This document shows positions 33,701-39,147 of a DNA stretch of 64,000 nt, piece after piece. The stretch spans positions 1,741,001-1,805,000 of the forward strand of contig OX621234.1 in NCBI GenBank assembly GCA_951640165.1, given 5' to 3'. Made by a program: the position numbers and the translations under genes. Source of the stretch: Pseudoips prasinana. Taxonomy: Eukaryota > Arthropoda > Insecta > Lepidoptera > Nolidae. The notes under the pieces are model-generated. The model was not told the DNA's origin. It saw nothing but the letters and a program-made list of their open reading frames with translations, and ran no database searches. How positions within the stretch are numbered: position 1 is the first letter of the stretch; each line of letters opens with the position of its first letter.

Positions 33701-36700
33701 TAATATTACTACCAGTCACATTACATTAGGCGTATCACTAAATGCTTAAGTCATTAAGGGAGGTCGGTGGTTGTTTTCCAACCCAGGACAGATATTTATG
33801 TGCATGAACATGTCTGTTCGTCCTGAGTCTGGGTGTAATTATCTATATAAGTATGTATTTACTAAACTTATCTGGTTCCCATAGTAGAAGCTCTGCTTAG
33901 TTTTGGATCGGATGGCCGTGTGTAAATAAATAATAATTAAGTACACAGTTCGGTGAAATACAAAGGCTAAAGATTCTGTGTTACTAAGTAGTATAGTATC
34001 TATTTATTTCCAAGCCTTATACTCAAAGTTGTACAGAGAACTTTGAGCATAAAGTTTGGAACTAAAAAATAAAAAGAAAGTATTTTACCGAACTCCATCT
34101 TCATCAAGCATTGGGCATAAGGCGTATCACTAAATCCACAGAATAGTTAACACCTAAGCCATCGCTGTTGTAGTTATTCGTAACACAACCTTCGCCACTG
34201 TCAGGCGTATTACCAAATAACTTAACTAGCACATAAGCTGCTACTTATTATATTTCCGAACACCACCAGACGTACCACCGAACGATACAGCAGAGTTAAG
34301 GACACATAAATATAAAAAAAATGTGAGCCGTCACGGGACGCCTGGCAGATGTGAAACATCGACATTATTTTGTAAAAGTAATATGCAGAAAAGAACATAT
34401 TGTGATAGGAACTAAATATGTCATAATGATAAAATAAAAAGTCGATTGCGCATGGCGACGCGTCGCCACGGCGTGCGTCGCCACGCCAGTAATCTGTTTT
34501 ACGTGCGGCTATAGATGTTTCACATCAAAAATTGCGTCTGTCTTGTAGGATTAGCAGTTTGCCAGTTGAAGGGATTACTGTTAACCCCAAAACGGTTTAT
34601 CGCTTACACAACGAAATGTGCGATTTCGGGCAGAAGTTGATATCACTGTCGTTTTTTCAATAATATTTATGCCATTAGATAACTTCATGACGAACTACTA
34701 AATGAATAGCAATGTAGATGGAATACCTCAACTAATCGCCATCAGTACCAGTTCTTTCCAGACGTACGCAAACGGTTAAATAAAACTTGGCTAATCACCA
34801 ATGTGTTGCACAATTTCTTACCGGACTCGGCAATTTTAAAAGTAAATTGTTTGGTTTAAAATTAGTATCTTCATTAAATCTGTCTGTGGTCTTCCTGTAA
34901 CGAATATGAATAAACCGCCCACCTGTGATATCTGGCAAAATGAGCGTGATATTATGTTAAAAAGCTTGCAATAAATATCTGGAGTAGTTTATTATACGGA
35001 TCTTGTAGCAATAAGGAACAACTTCCGTGCGAATAAGTGCTTTTGCAATATCTTTATCTACTATTGGATATAAATATTACAGGTTGCTTAGGACCCTCAA
35101 ATTGATCCTCGGTGCTTTTGCAGCTGGCTTCTCTAGTTGAAATTCTTCAAGTGGGGTGTCTATGGATAGGTCTTCAAAAATCATATTGAGGTTTCTAATA
35201 TCATTTTTTTCTAAACTGAATAGTTTGCGCGAGAGACACTTCCAAAGTGGTAAAATGAGTGCCCCCCCCCCCCCCCCCCCCCAAGTACTTCTAAAATAAG
35301 AGAATGATAAAACTAAAAACAATATATTAGGTCTTTACCTATGAAATTGCCGTTCTGCAGTACTGGCCATTTCAAATCAAAATAATTTTTGTTTGGCTAA
35401 GAATTCTAATTTCAAATTAATTTTATTTTAAAAACATGGATTCTTTTTTCCAAAAGTAGTCATTTCTTTATTGATTAGTGTTACATTTTCATCGCATTTC
35501 AATCTTTTTCGTCATCATGGATACGTTAAAAATTCGAGTAATTATGGAATATGAGTACCGTCGTGGCAGCAACGCGGCACAAGCGGCACGCAACATCAAC
35601 GACGTTTACGGAGCTAACACTACAAACCAACGCACCACCTGTTATTGGTTTGCTCGCTTCCGTTCTGGAAATTTCGACCTGAAAAATGAACCTCGCGGTC
35701 GTCCGAAGACTTTGGTCGACAATGACGAATTAAAGGCGGTTGTGGAAGCTGATGATACACAATCTACGGCTGAATTAGCAGCAGCTTTCGACGTTAGCGT
35801 CAAAACAATATTGGTCCATTTGCGTCAAATTGGCAAGGTAAAAAAGCTTGACAAATGGGTGCCCCACGAACTCAATGATCGCCAGCGCGAAGTACGCGTC
35901 GAGACGTGCCTTGCACTGCTCAACAGACACACAAATGAAGGAATTTTGAACCGCATTGTTACCTGCGATGAAAAATGGATTCTGTTTGATAACCGCAAGC
36001 GCTCAGCAAGTTGGTTGGATCCTGGTTCAGCACCTAAACAATGCCCTAAACGAAAACTTACCCCTAGAAAAGTGATGGTCACTGTTTGGTGGTCTAGCGC
36101 CGGTGTGATTCATCACAGCTTCTTACCAAACGGGGTGAGCATTACTGCAGATGTGTACTGTGAAGAACTGAGCACAATGATGGAGAAGCTGGCGCATCTC
36201 CAACCAGCATTGGTCAATCGCTCGTCTCCGCTGCTCCTGCACGACAACGCGCGACCTCATACTGCACAGCAGACGGTCTCCAAGTTGCAAGAACTGGGGT
36301 TGGAAGCTCTCCGTCATCCGCCCTACTCACCAGACCTTGCGCCTACAGACTACTACTTTTTCCAGAATTTGGATAACTTCTTGGCGGGAAAAAAATTCAA
36401 TACCCGAGAGGCAGTACAAAATGCCTTTGAAGAATTTGTTGCCTCCCGTCCAGCTGATTTCTTTAAGAAGGGCATCAATAAACTGCCACTGCGATGGCAA
36501 AGATGCATTGATTGCATGGGTGATTACTTCGATTAATACAAATAAAAAAATTCATGAAAAAAATTCGTTTAAATTTTTTCATACAAAACGGCAATTTCAT
36601 AGGTAAAGACCTATTATGATGTACATTATCGTGGAAACTAACAACGAAAATTGGTTCGAACGAGATCTAGCATCTAGTTTTTTTAATACGTCATAAACCG

Positions 36701-39147
36701 CAATTTGCTTTCATATAATCAACTGAAATACTTTCTGCTACGGAACCCTTCATGTGCGAGTCCGACTCGCACTTGGCCGGTTTTTTAACTCCTTTTTTGT
36801 TTCTGATTACAATCGTTGCGGGATCCAAGACGGTTAAAGCTATTACCCGGGACATGTCTGCACTTCACCATTCAGTGTCAATTCATTGTGTGCCTACTCA
36901 AATTACTGATCGGCCTGACACAAGTTTTAAAACACATATAAACGTGTACTTATGGTTAGGGGTTATTACACCACTAAAGAATATATCTGCGCATTGCTCG
37001 CTGGAGATCTTGTAGCCATATAAACATGACTGATCTGCTGAGTTACGTAAACTATCTGTAATATGATTGCTATCATATACTTAATTTAAAGTTATTGACT
37101 CTATCTCGAAATTAATAATGTTGTTGTTTCGAAGATTTTGTTTGTATACCTAAATATAATCTAAAATAATAAGCATTCAGACAACCGATCGAGCATATAT
37201 TGTGTTTGCCTACTAAATAATTACTTGGACCGAATCCCATGTTCATGCCCGATTGAGTATGTTTCGCCGGACCGTCTCAGCTGTGTCGTGTTGAAACCGG
37301 TAGTAGATGAACCCACTGAGTTTGTTTCGCAGGGTCTTCTCAGTTGGGACGCATTGGATCCGGTGGTAGCATTAAAGCGCGACCGTCGTTGTTAACACAA
37401 GGTCCGCCTTAATAATAATACCTTAATATAGACAGAACCATTCAGACAATATTTAGTAAAAATATAGCTAAAGCTATACATTTTGATAATTAAACGTAAA
37501 CCTAATCTTTTCGACAATAACTTAATACAAGCTAGCTAAATATCATTGCTATTATAAAATAAATTTTATAAATGTTTTCATACAATGTGTACCTAAATAT
37601 CTATGTAACTAGAAATAATAATGTATACAACTATGTATATTACTACAAACATGTTCTGGCTATTTACAAGCTCTTTTCTAAAGTCTACGTGAATAAAAAC
37701 CTTTTGGAACGAAGTTCCTTATCGCGCGTTGTGAAAGGGGGCTAGACGGAAAAAATTCTCACGAAAAATTGTTCACGACACATTTTGCAGATGTGCGGCG
37801 TGCGCATGTTTCTCTGACCACGTGATGCTAAGCTGTCACCGTAGCCTATGGTTGCTTCTAACAAACAAGTATACGGACCACGTGATGCTAAGCGGTCACC
37901 GTAGCCTTTAGACGCTTCTAACAAACAAGTATACGGGCCACGTGATGCTAAGCGGTCACCGTAGCCTATGGACGCTTCTAACAAACAAGTATAAGGGCCA
38001 CGTGATGCTAAGCGGTCACCGTAGCCTATGGTTGCTTCTAACAAACAAGTATATGGACAACGTGATGCTAAGCGGTCACCGTAGCCTATGGTTGCTTCTA
38101 ACAAACAAGTATACAGACCACGTGATGCTAAGCGGTCACCGTAGCCTATGGTCGCTTCCAACAAACAAGTATACGGACCACGTGATGAAAAGCGGTCACC
38201 GTAGCCTATGGTCGGTTCTATCAAAAAATATGGACCACGTGATGCTAAGCGGTCACCGTAGCCTATAGACGCTTCTAACAAACAAGTATATGGACGACGT
38301 GATGCTAAGCGGTCACCGTAGCCTAAGGTCGCTTCCAACAAACAAGTATACGGACCACGTGATGTTAAGCGGTCACCGTAGCCTAACGGTCGGTTCTATC
38401 AAACAATATGGACCACGTGATGCTAAGCGGTCACCGTAGCCTATAGACGCTTCTAACAAACAAGTGTTTGGACCACGTGATGCTAAGTGGTCACAGTAGC
38501 CTATGGTCGCTCTCAACACCAAACAAGTATACGATGTTAAGAGGTCACCAGAGCCTATGGTCGTCTTCAACACGAATCAAGTTTACAATGTTAAGCGGTA
38601 ACCGTAGTCTATGGGCGCTCTCAACACCAAACAAGTACCTATACAATGTTAAGAGGTCACCGTAGCCTATGGTCGTACACAACACGAATCAAGTTTACAG
38701 TGTTAAGCTGTCACCGTAGTCTATGGACGCTCTTAACACCAAACAAGATACAAAGTTAAGAGGTCACCGTAGCCTATGGCCGCTCTCGACATGAAATAAG
38801 TATATAGACCACTTGATGTTCATTGGTCACCGTATCTTGTTGACCCTCTCGAAACCAAACATGTAATAATAATAATGTCCTCCTAGCCGAATTTAGGCCA
38901 CGGCGGCCAGTCAATTCCTTCACTAATTAATCGAAAGGAACTTCGTTCCATCCGGATGTCCCTTGACACCTCTCAAGTTTTTTATTTTTATTTTTTAATG
39001 AAACCTATGTTTTATTACAGATTTGCCGCTGCAGCTCCAGACCATGGTCAAACACCAGATGTGAACAACTCGTCTTCGACCCCGGAGTCTGCGAAGTACC
39101 CCGAGCTGGTGGTCCCGAAAACGGAAGCGGACCCTGAGACCGCATGA
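12564..39147 (+). CDS. C2H2 zinc-finger transcription factor (BTB-ZF type suspected), C-terminal seven exons
   Basis: Seven coding segments join with consistent phases: 12564-12742, 14906-15013, 16365-16438, 17679-17919, 19054-19128, 24758-24826, 39021-39147. All introns are GT..AG. The predicted C-terminal part is acidic and Pro/Ser-rich (..[14 protein letters not shown].., ..VVIKEEAP.., a SUMO-like VIKEE), then basic (NTKKKPRLI). Two C2H2 fingers follow, and a low-complexity tail of about 105 residues ends EADPETA-TGA. Nuclear DNA binding is expected. Two fingers near the C terminus after a long linker fit insect BTB-ZF proteins such as chinmo, broad, abrupt, fruitless or lola. I cannot choose between these (chinmo is my tentative first guess), and the BTB exon would lie left of base 12564. 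Introns are loaded with transposons; the last is 14.2 kb. Confidence 0.85.
12850..13458 (+). pseudogene. RTE-type reverse transcriptase relic, split by a 181-bp foldback
   Basis: Left of the insertion the frame reads ..[15 protein letters not shown]. Right of it the same frame continues [15 protein letters not shown] with [16 protein letters not shown], then a stop at 13315-13317. After it, RT-like words continue ([33 protein letters not shown]). These are RT blocks 2-4 of an RTE/craniofacial-type retrotransposon. The GFVASP block replaces the usual QGSxLSP, and no YxDD follows, so this is a dead fragment in the intron after exon a. Confidence 0.7.
12990..13170. mobile_element. Foldback MITE (181 bp) with 74-bp inverted arms and CAG duplication
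   Basis: Arms 12990-13063 and 13097-13170 are reverse complements with one mismatch noticed. The outer ends are TGCCTCTAGCACGAG and its complement. CAG is duplicated at 12987-12989 and 13171-13173, and removing the element plus one CAG restores the RT frame of the host relic. The loop is 33 bp. Confidence 0.85.
13560..13760 (-). mobile_element. SINE type-3 body fragment, minus strand
   Basis: Carries 'ggcggctattctta...gtcatctgcgag' and 'gctcatgatgtgatgggat' blocks related to 7845-8210. The head is missing. Confidence 0.5.
13805..13946. mobile_element. Short MITE (142 bp) with ~36-bp inverted ends
   Basis: Ends are TGTACAGACGCCAGCAC and, from the right, TGTACAGTCGCCAGCAC, both continuing to 'ccccaatctg'. 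The centre is AT-rich. No coding sequence was seen. Confidence 0.65.
14228..14535 (+). repeat. Perfect tandem duplication, 2 x 154 bp
   Basis: The unit starting TATTAATACCGACCCTCTCG at 14228 repeats at 14382 without a visible difference and ends 'gcagtgaaagc'. A frame from the ATG at 14333 reads across the junction ([15 protein letters not shown] then [11 protein letters not shown]..) before a stop. Its origin is unknown. Confidence 0.85.
14600..14820 (+). repeat. Interspersed repeat family Y, copy 1
   Basis: The CTCGCCCTATCACACTTTTC block plus 'gtaacgctctc' is shared with 19225-19375 (plus) and with 44830-45000 (minus). Copies also share a 'ctctctctcttg.ccct' block. No coding sequence; class unknown. 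Confidence 0.55.
14906..15013 (+). CDS. Zinc-finger gene, exon b (108 bp)
   Basis: The acceptor is catttccaatag and the donor GG|GTAATT. The first base completes AGA from exon a. The exon encodes [20 protein letters not shown] then [15 protein letters not shown] and ends with GG of a Gly codon. Its basic stretch KKKPR could be a nuclear signal (inference). Phase agrees on both sides. Confidence 0.85.
15014..15686. other. Intron sequence without a recognised feature
   Basis: AT-rich. Nothing coding or clearly repetitive was recognised up to the MULE-like element. Confidence 0.4.
15696..16265. mobile_element. MULE-like non-autonomous DNA element (570 bp) with 9-bp TSD
   Basis: Ends GGGTCACCCTTGTTTGATAG (left) and, read inward from the right, GGTTCACCCTTGTTTGATAG, continue as ~50-bp inverted repeats. 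CACTTTTAG is duplicated exactly at 15687-15695 and 16266-16274. A 9-bp duplication is typical of Mutator-like elements. The interior has a CG-rich core (15955-16012) and no transposase. Confidence 0.8.
16365..16438 (+). CDS. Zinc-finger gene, exon c (74 bp)
   Basis: The acceptor is aatttccag and the donor CG|GTGAGT. It completes Gly from exon b, then encodes [24 protein letters not shown] in frame and leaves one base (G). It is acidic and hydrophobic. Phase matches exons b and d. Confidence 0.85.
16570..16720 (+). repeat. Interspersed repeat fragment, also at 17425-17545
   Basis: Both contain 'gggaacgtagaag..gac' or 'gggacggagaagccgac' followed by 'gagggaatat.t.ccagagaac'. They flank the minisatellite at 16823-17300. 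The class is unknown. Confidence 0.45.
16823..17300 (+). repeat. ~45-bp minisatellite, about ten copies
   Basis: The consensus runs AATAATACTGTATTTGTGAC then TAGCGCAGTTTTCATGATCA and a few more bases. Copies differ by a few bases. It lies in the intron about 380 bp upstream of the zinc-finger exon. Confidence 0.8.
17679..17919 (+). CDS. Zinc-finger gene, exon d (241 bp) with two C2H2 fingers
   Basis: The acceptor is tctatagcag and the donor GT|GTAAGT at 17920. Finger 1: [20 protein letters not shown] (C-x2-C-x12-H-x4-H). Finger 2: [19 protein letters not shown] (C-x2-C-x12-H-x3-H). A short DTREGTLQ linker separates them. GC-rich third codon positions contrast with the intron. The exon ends on GT of a Val codon, and unspliced RNA would read GTG TAA, so intron retention makes a protein ending IKQV. 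Confidence 0.93.
17920..18179. other. Start of intron d
   Basis: The donor GTAAGT is followed by AT-rich sequence with no recognised feature. Confidence 0.4.
18180..18896. mobile_element. TA-flanked MITE (717 bp), Tc1/mariner-type target
   Basis: Ends are TACTCTGTCCATTCGTTT and, from the right, TACTATGTCCATTCGTTT. Both are followed within ~30 bp by CTTTTTGACAG. TA flanks both ends (18178-18179, 18897-18898). The interior is AT-rich and non-coding. Confidence 0.7.
19054..19128 (+). CDS. Zinc-finger gene, exon e (75 bp)
   Basis: The acceptor is atatattccag. The first T completes Val with exon d. It encodes [20 protein letters not shown] then KDID and AA of the next codon. The donor GTTAGT is weaker than usual. 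Phase agrees with exon f. Confidence 0.82.
   Translation, partial: CAEHGGEQVALRLVAGRRRLQGYR
19225..19375 (+). repeat. Interspersed repeat family Y, copy 2
   Basis: Shares 'cctctctctcttgcccctac' and the CTCGCCCTATCACACTTTTC block with 14600-14820. Confidence 0.55.
19376..19850 (-). pseudogene. RTE C-terminal relic, minus strand, split by MITE A
   Basis: The minus strand matches the 10330-10600 region ([14 protein letters not shown].. on one side of the MITE, then the [13 protein letters not shown] block) with frame damage. The MITE at 19568-19782 interrupts the codons for the 'LAC' segment. Confidence 0.65.
19568..19782. mobile_element. MITE family A, copy 2 (215 bp)
   Basis: Ends are GGGTCTCTACCGGCTAAGTC and the complement of GGGGCTCTACCGGCTAAGTC. 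The body is palindromic with 'cacatgtgacgtca' near the centre. It sits within an RTE relic, so it is younger than that relic. Confidence 0.75.
19851..20336. other. AT-rich intron sequence
   Basis: No gene was seen. The part at about 20100-20300 resembles a diffuse dispersed repeat ('gtataaaaatgaatgtctgtatgtcc'). Confidence 0.4.
20337..20515 (+). mobile_element. SINE type-3 fragment, plus strand
   Basis: 'tctcagcatcagcccgaagtctg' through 'gggccgccgtggccgaa', matching the reverse complement of 7845-8110. Confidence 0.65.
20572..20827 (+). mobile_element. SINE type 2, plus strand
   Basis: Nearly identical to 5814-6077 along its whole length, with the tRNA-like head and TAT tail. Confidence 0.85.
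20880..21115 (+). mobile_element. 5S rRNA-derived SINE (SINE3 type), plus strand
   Basis: The stretch 'gttaaacaactag...cggttagtccatagatgggtgaccgg' parallels the 3' half of 5S rRNA (gttaagcaac...ggttagtacttggatgggtgaccgcc). The body then reads 'cggtcccggttgt...attaggcaacagtcg' and ends near 'ccgtacaataag'. Other copies: 24938-25180 (-), 26225-26410 (-), 28265-28380 (+), 28430-28671 (+), 54317-54430 (-). Confidence 0.7.
21131..21327 (-). mobile_element. SINE type 2, minus strand, head truncated
   Basis: Reverse complement of the type-2 body from the AAT/TAT tail to the B box 'gggttcgaatcccgg'. The A box is lost. Confidence 0.7.
21540..21715. repeat. RTE 3'-tail fragments in opposite orientations
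   Basis: A minus-strand piece (ggcagagacaatggatttcc.. tgtcatgatctttgcat-type) is followed by a plus-strand piece (gtctctgcctaaccctctgg.. ggcgtgagtctatgtatgta), both from the end of the RTE family seen at 10560-10655. Confidence 0.5.
21716..22343. other. AT-rich intron sequence
   Basis: No supported gene or element was recognised. Confidence 0.4.
22344..22612 (+). mobile_element. SINE type 1, plus strand, full length
   Basis: The tRNA-like head is cctgttggcgtggttggcaa with B box gggttcgattccc. The body contains 'gtttgtcctgagtctgggtg' and 'gctctgcttagtttgggatc', and it ends in TAT repeats. Confidence 0.8.
22613..23180. other. AT-rich intron sequence
   Basis: No supported feature was seen. 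Confidence 0.4.
23181..23642 (+). mobile_element. SINE type 4 split by MITE A
   Basis: A head-like part (ttggttcagtagagagtgac.. ggttcgattcc) runs to 23246. MITE A (copy 3, 23247-23460, one end lost) interrupts it. The SINE tail resumes ('gcacgactattttttctg.. gtttatcagttgactg') and ends at the Helitron boundary. Confidence 0.6.
23247..23460. mobile_element. MITE family A, copy 3, one end missing
   Basis: The left end reads GGGATCTACCGGCTAAGTCG. The right half mirrors it up to 'cgccatttaagaaatctatg', but the last ~20 bp, including the CCGGTAGAGCCCC end, are absent. Confidence 0.7.
23643..23947 (-). mobile_element. Lep1-type Helitron (305 bp)
   Basis: The minus strand starts TCTATACATATAATAAAATC at 23947 and ends in a hairpin plus CTAG at 23646-23643. 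A precedes and T follows, as Helitron insertion predicts. Same family as 11401-11713. Confidence 0.87.
24215..24670 (-). mobile_element. SINE type 5, minus strand, split by repeat R
   Basis: The SINE tail (gacaacgcccgtacta..ttacaaacacataattgacg) is separated by repeat R from the head (gggaatcgaacccggg .. accatacgtgcagt). The contiguous copy at 6147-6305 shows the original order. Confidence 0.65.
24297..24505 (+). repeat. Interspersed repeat family R, copy 2
   Basis: Matches 10853-11060 nearly base for base and lies inside a type-5 SINE. Confidence 0.7.
24758..24826 (+). CDS. Zinc-finger gene, exon f (69 bp)
   Basis: The acceptor is tttgctttcag and the donor TC|GTATGT. It completes Asn from exon e, then encodes [22 protein letters not shown] and TC of Ser. 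It is polar and of low complexity. Phases fit both neighbours. Confidence 0.82.
24938..25180 (-). mobile_element. 5S rRNA-derived SINE, minus strand
   Basis: Reverse complement contains 'ggttaagcaactaggctcac' and 'atgggtgaccaccaaagtgg', then the 'gcaacagtcgttaagccatg' body and the 'gggtaaccactgctcata' end. Confidence 0.65.
25218..25399 (+). mobile_element. Small non-autonomous Helitron (182 bp)
   Basis: Starts TCGTTATAATATTATAAATA after an A. Ends with an AACCGCGGGGTACAG segment and CTAG at 25396-25399 before a T. Inserted in a SINE. Confidence 0.7.
25501..26224. other. AT-rich intron sequence
   Basis: No supported feature was seen. Confidence 0.4.
26225..26410 (-). mobile_element. 5S-derived SINE fragment, minus strand
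   Basis: Contains 'aagcctctgacatggctta', 'tacaaccgggacccac' and 'ggcggtcacctatctgtaga', matching the reverse complement of 28480-28640. Confidence 0.55.
26411..26760. other. GC- and CpG-rich island inside the 14-kb intron
   Basis: Contains 'ctgcgcgcgagcagccccgc' and 'gcgtgcgcgtgcgcagacg', far richer in CpG than its AT-rich surroundings. Overlapping open frames exist on both strands, including one from a real ATG at 26815 on the minus strand, but none is recognised. It could be an alternative promoter, an unrecognised exon or a foreign insertion. Confidence 0.45.
26761..27474. other. AT-rich intron sequence
   Basis: No supported feature except a possible Helitron remnant near 26985-27080 ('ccacccgcgttaaac'). 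Confidence 0.35.
27475..27715 (+). mobile_element. SINE type 2, plus strand
   Basis: Whole-length match to 5814-6060 with a short deletion after 'ctcctgcctag' in the head. Confidence 0.8.
27950..28165 (+). pseudogene. RTE C-terminal fragment
   Basis: Frame [20 protein letters not shown].. [13 protein letters not shown], almost identical to 10430-10634 (differences include S..TL for S..TI and KDVC for KEVC). It is followed by a short TATGTA run. Confidence 0.75.
28265..28671 (+). mobile_element. Two 5S-derived SINE copies in tandem
   Basis: The partial copy 28265-28380 ('gcgaggttaagcacctaggg', 'atgggtgaccatcaaagtgg') is followed by a fuller copy 28430-28671 ('gttaagcaactaggctcggt', 'atgggtgaccgccaaagtgg', end 'gcccatacaataag'). 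The fuller copy shows the best 5S rRNA resemblance in the window. Confidence 0.7.
28745..28960 (-). mobile_element. SINE type-3 fragment, minus strand
   Basis: Blocks 'ggcggccaatctcaaagaaa', 'atctgcgcgggaaatattat' and 'tcatgatccgatgggat' match 7870-7990. Confidence 0.6.
29030..29165 (+). mobile_element. SINE type-1 tail fragment
   Basis: 'tgggtgtaattatctatata' through 'gcttagtttggggtcagatg'. No head. Confidence 0.6.
29320..29440 (-). mobile_element. SINE type-4 tail fragment, minus strand
   Basis: 'ctgatcccaaactaggcag' and 'gtataaacttatatatttc' match the reverse complement of the type-4 tail. Confidence 0.5.
29457..30759 (-). mobile_element. Second mariner family, dead copy (1303 bp)
   Basis: Imperfect terminal inverted repeats (left CTCTGTCAAGAAAGTACCGG; right, read inward, CATTCAGTCAAAAAAGTATC) are flanked by TA at 29455-29456 and 30760-30761. 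It is unrelated at the ends to the 1282-bp mariner family. Confidence 0.78.
29560..30566 (-). pseudogene. Mariner transposase pseudogene (second family)
   Basis: The start ([15 protein letters not shown]..) and the helix-turn-helix half are intact to ELSVSH, then a stop at 30269-30271. The next stretch includes [12 protein letters not shown] and the first catalytic motif [13 protein letters not shown], followed by a second stop. The third piece has [25 protein letters not shown] and [12 protein letters not shown], giving D34D spacing. A frameshift near 29621 disrupts the end. The catalytic residues survive, but the stops make it non-functional. Confidence 0.82.
30858..33760. repeat. Palindromic satellite array, 100-bp unit (foldback-like)
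   Basis: The unit runs CTTACGTCATTAAGTCCACC .. TTTGAGCATAAAGGTTTGAA .. GAGACGTATCACTAAATG. Plus-oriented units fill 30858-31945, minus-oriented units about 31957-32650, and plus-oriented units resume to 33760. The outermost units of the 30858-32650 block mirror each other, including private variants (caccaaatg, catttagtcc, ctatgagc, tatatgc). Short hairpin joints (actaaatgtaagcatttagt) mark several orientation switches. Confidence 0.9.
33762..33935 (+). mobile_element. SINE type-1 fragment
   Basis: 'cccaggacagatatttatgt', 'cgtcctgagtctgggtg' and 'ctctgcttagttttggatc' are present. Most of the head is lost, and it starts where the satellite ends. Confidence 0.6.
33950..34340. repeat. Strongly diverged satellite-related sequence
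   Basis: Repeats the words 'actttgagcataaagtttgg', 'aaggcgtatcactaaat' and 'caggcgtattaccaaataac', relics of the 100-bp satellite unit in unordered spacing. Confidence 0.5.
34348..34526. repeat. Inverted repeat with a GC-rich core
   Basis: GATGTGAAACATC (34348-34360) and GATGTTTCACATC (34514-34526) are exact inverses. The core contains 'ggcgacgcgtcgccacggcg' and 'gtgcgtcgccacgcc', an imperfect local duplication. The nature is unknown. Confidence 0.5.
34665..35140 (+). pseudogene. Decayed 3' part of the R1-type element
   Basis: Aligned by eye to 2170-2660 ('aacgaactactaaatga', 'cttaccggactcggcaattt', 'ttattatacggatcttgtag', 'tcggtgcttttgcagctggc') with several deletions and stops. Its 3' UTR continues at 36745-36912, beyond the mariner. 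Confidence 0.8.
35262..35282 (+). repeat. Poly-C tract (about 21 bp)
   Basis: An uninterrupted C run lies just upstream of the mariner at 35330. Its length may be an assembly estimate. Confidence 0.8.
35330..36611 (+). mobile_element. Mariner transposon copy 2, complete (1282 bp)
   Basis: The same terminal repeats as copy 1, with TA at 35328-35329 and 36612-36613. It is inserted in the decayed R1 copy. Confidence 0.93.
35517..36536 (+). CDS. Mariner transposase, copy 2, intact
   Basis: An intact frame with the family start MDTLKIRV at 35517 (a longer upstream open frame exists from 35478). The helix-turn-helix half, WVPHEL, and the three catalytic aspartates (TCDEKW, HDNARPH, LAPTD; D34D spacing) are all present. 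Relative to copy 1 it has Asn rather than Tyr at position 70 of the longest frame. Relative to copy 3 it keeps Ser in YSPDLAP and Val in KVKK. It is thus the copy that most resembles the consensus of the three and is the best candidate for an active source. It lies within the last intron of the zinc-finger gene, in the same orientation. Confidence 0.93.
   Translation: MDTLKIRVIMEYEYRRGSNAAQAARNINDVYGANTTNQRTTCYWFARFRSGNFDLKNEPRGRPKTLVDNDELKAVVEADDTQSTAELAAAFDVSVKTILVHLRQIGKVKKLDKWVPHELNDRQREVRVETCLALLNRHTNEGILNRIVTCDEKWILFDNRKRSASWLDPGSAPKQCPKRKLTPRKVMVTVWWSSAGVIHHSFLPNGVSITADVYCEELSTMMEKLAHLQPALVNRSSPLLLHDNARPHTAQQTVSKLQELGLEALRHPPYSPDLAPTDYYFFQNLDNFLAGKKFNTREAVQNAFEEFVASRPADFFKKGINKLPLRWQRCIDCMGDYFD
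36745..36912 (+). mobile_element. R1-type element 3' UTR fragment
   Basis: 'tttctgattacaatcgttgc' and 'gggacatgtctgcacttcac' match 2765-2865. Confidence 0.7.
36913..37494. other. Intron sequence, mostly unassigned
   Basis: Two similar ~75-bp blocks at about 37245-37300 and 37315-37360 share 'gagt.tgtttcgc.gg..gtctcag', a short diverged duplication. Otherwise nothing recognised. Confidence 0.4.
37495..37702 (-). repeat. Interspersed repeat family R, copy 3 (minus strand)
   Basis: Reverse complement of 10853-11060 ('aagtctacgtgaataaaaac' end). Confidence 0.7.
37706..38949. repeat. 60-bp repeat array between 15-bp inverted ends
   Basis: GGAACGAAGTTCCTT (37706-37720) and its complement (38935-38949) bound the region. 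Inside, from about 37816 to 38870, units of ~60 bp (GGACCACGTGATGCTAAGCG then GTCACCGTAGCCTATGGTCG and CTTCTAACAAACAAGTATAC) repeat. The last units shorten to ~55 bp and lose the CACGTG segment. The periodic open frames across it on both strands are a by-product of the 60-bp (20-codon) period. Confidence 0.85.
39021..39147 (+). CDS. Zinc-finger gene, last exon to the first stop
   Basis: The acceptor is atgttttattacag. The first A completes Ser from exon f. It encodes [41 protein letters not shown] and stops at TGA 39145-39147. Low-complexity Ala/Ser/Pro/Glu tail. Confidence 0.85.

Noticed and set aside
30858..33760. CRISPR-like reading of the 100-bp repeats
   Set aside because: Units are contiguous without unique spacers, the genome is eukaryotic, and orientation changes are typical of satellite or foldback DNA.
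37742..38341. 199-codon minus-strand open frame of 20-residue repeats (..[18 protein letters not shown]..)
   Set aside because: The 60-bp repeat keeps several frames open on both strands; no start context, domain or expression signal supports a gene.
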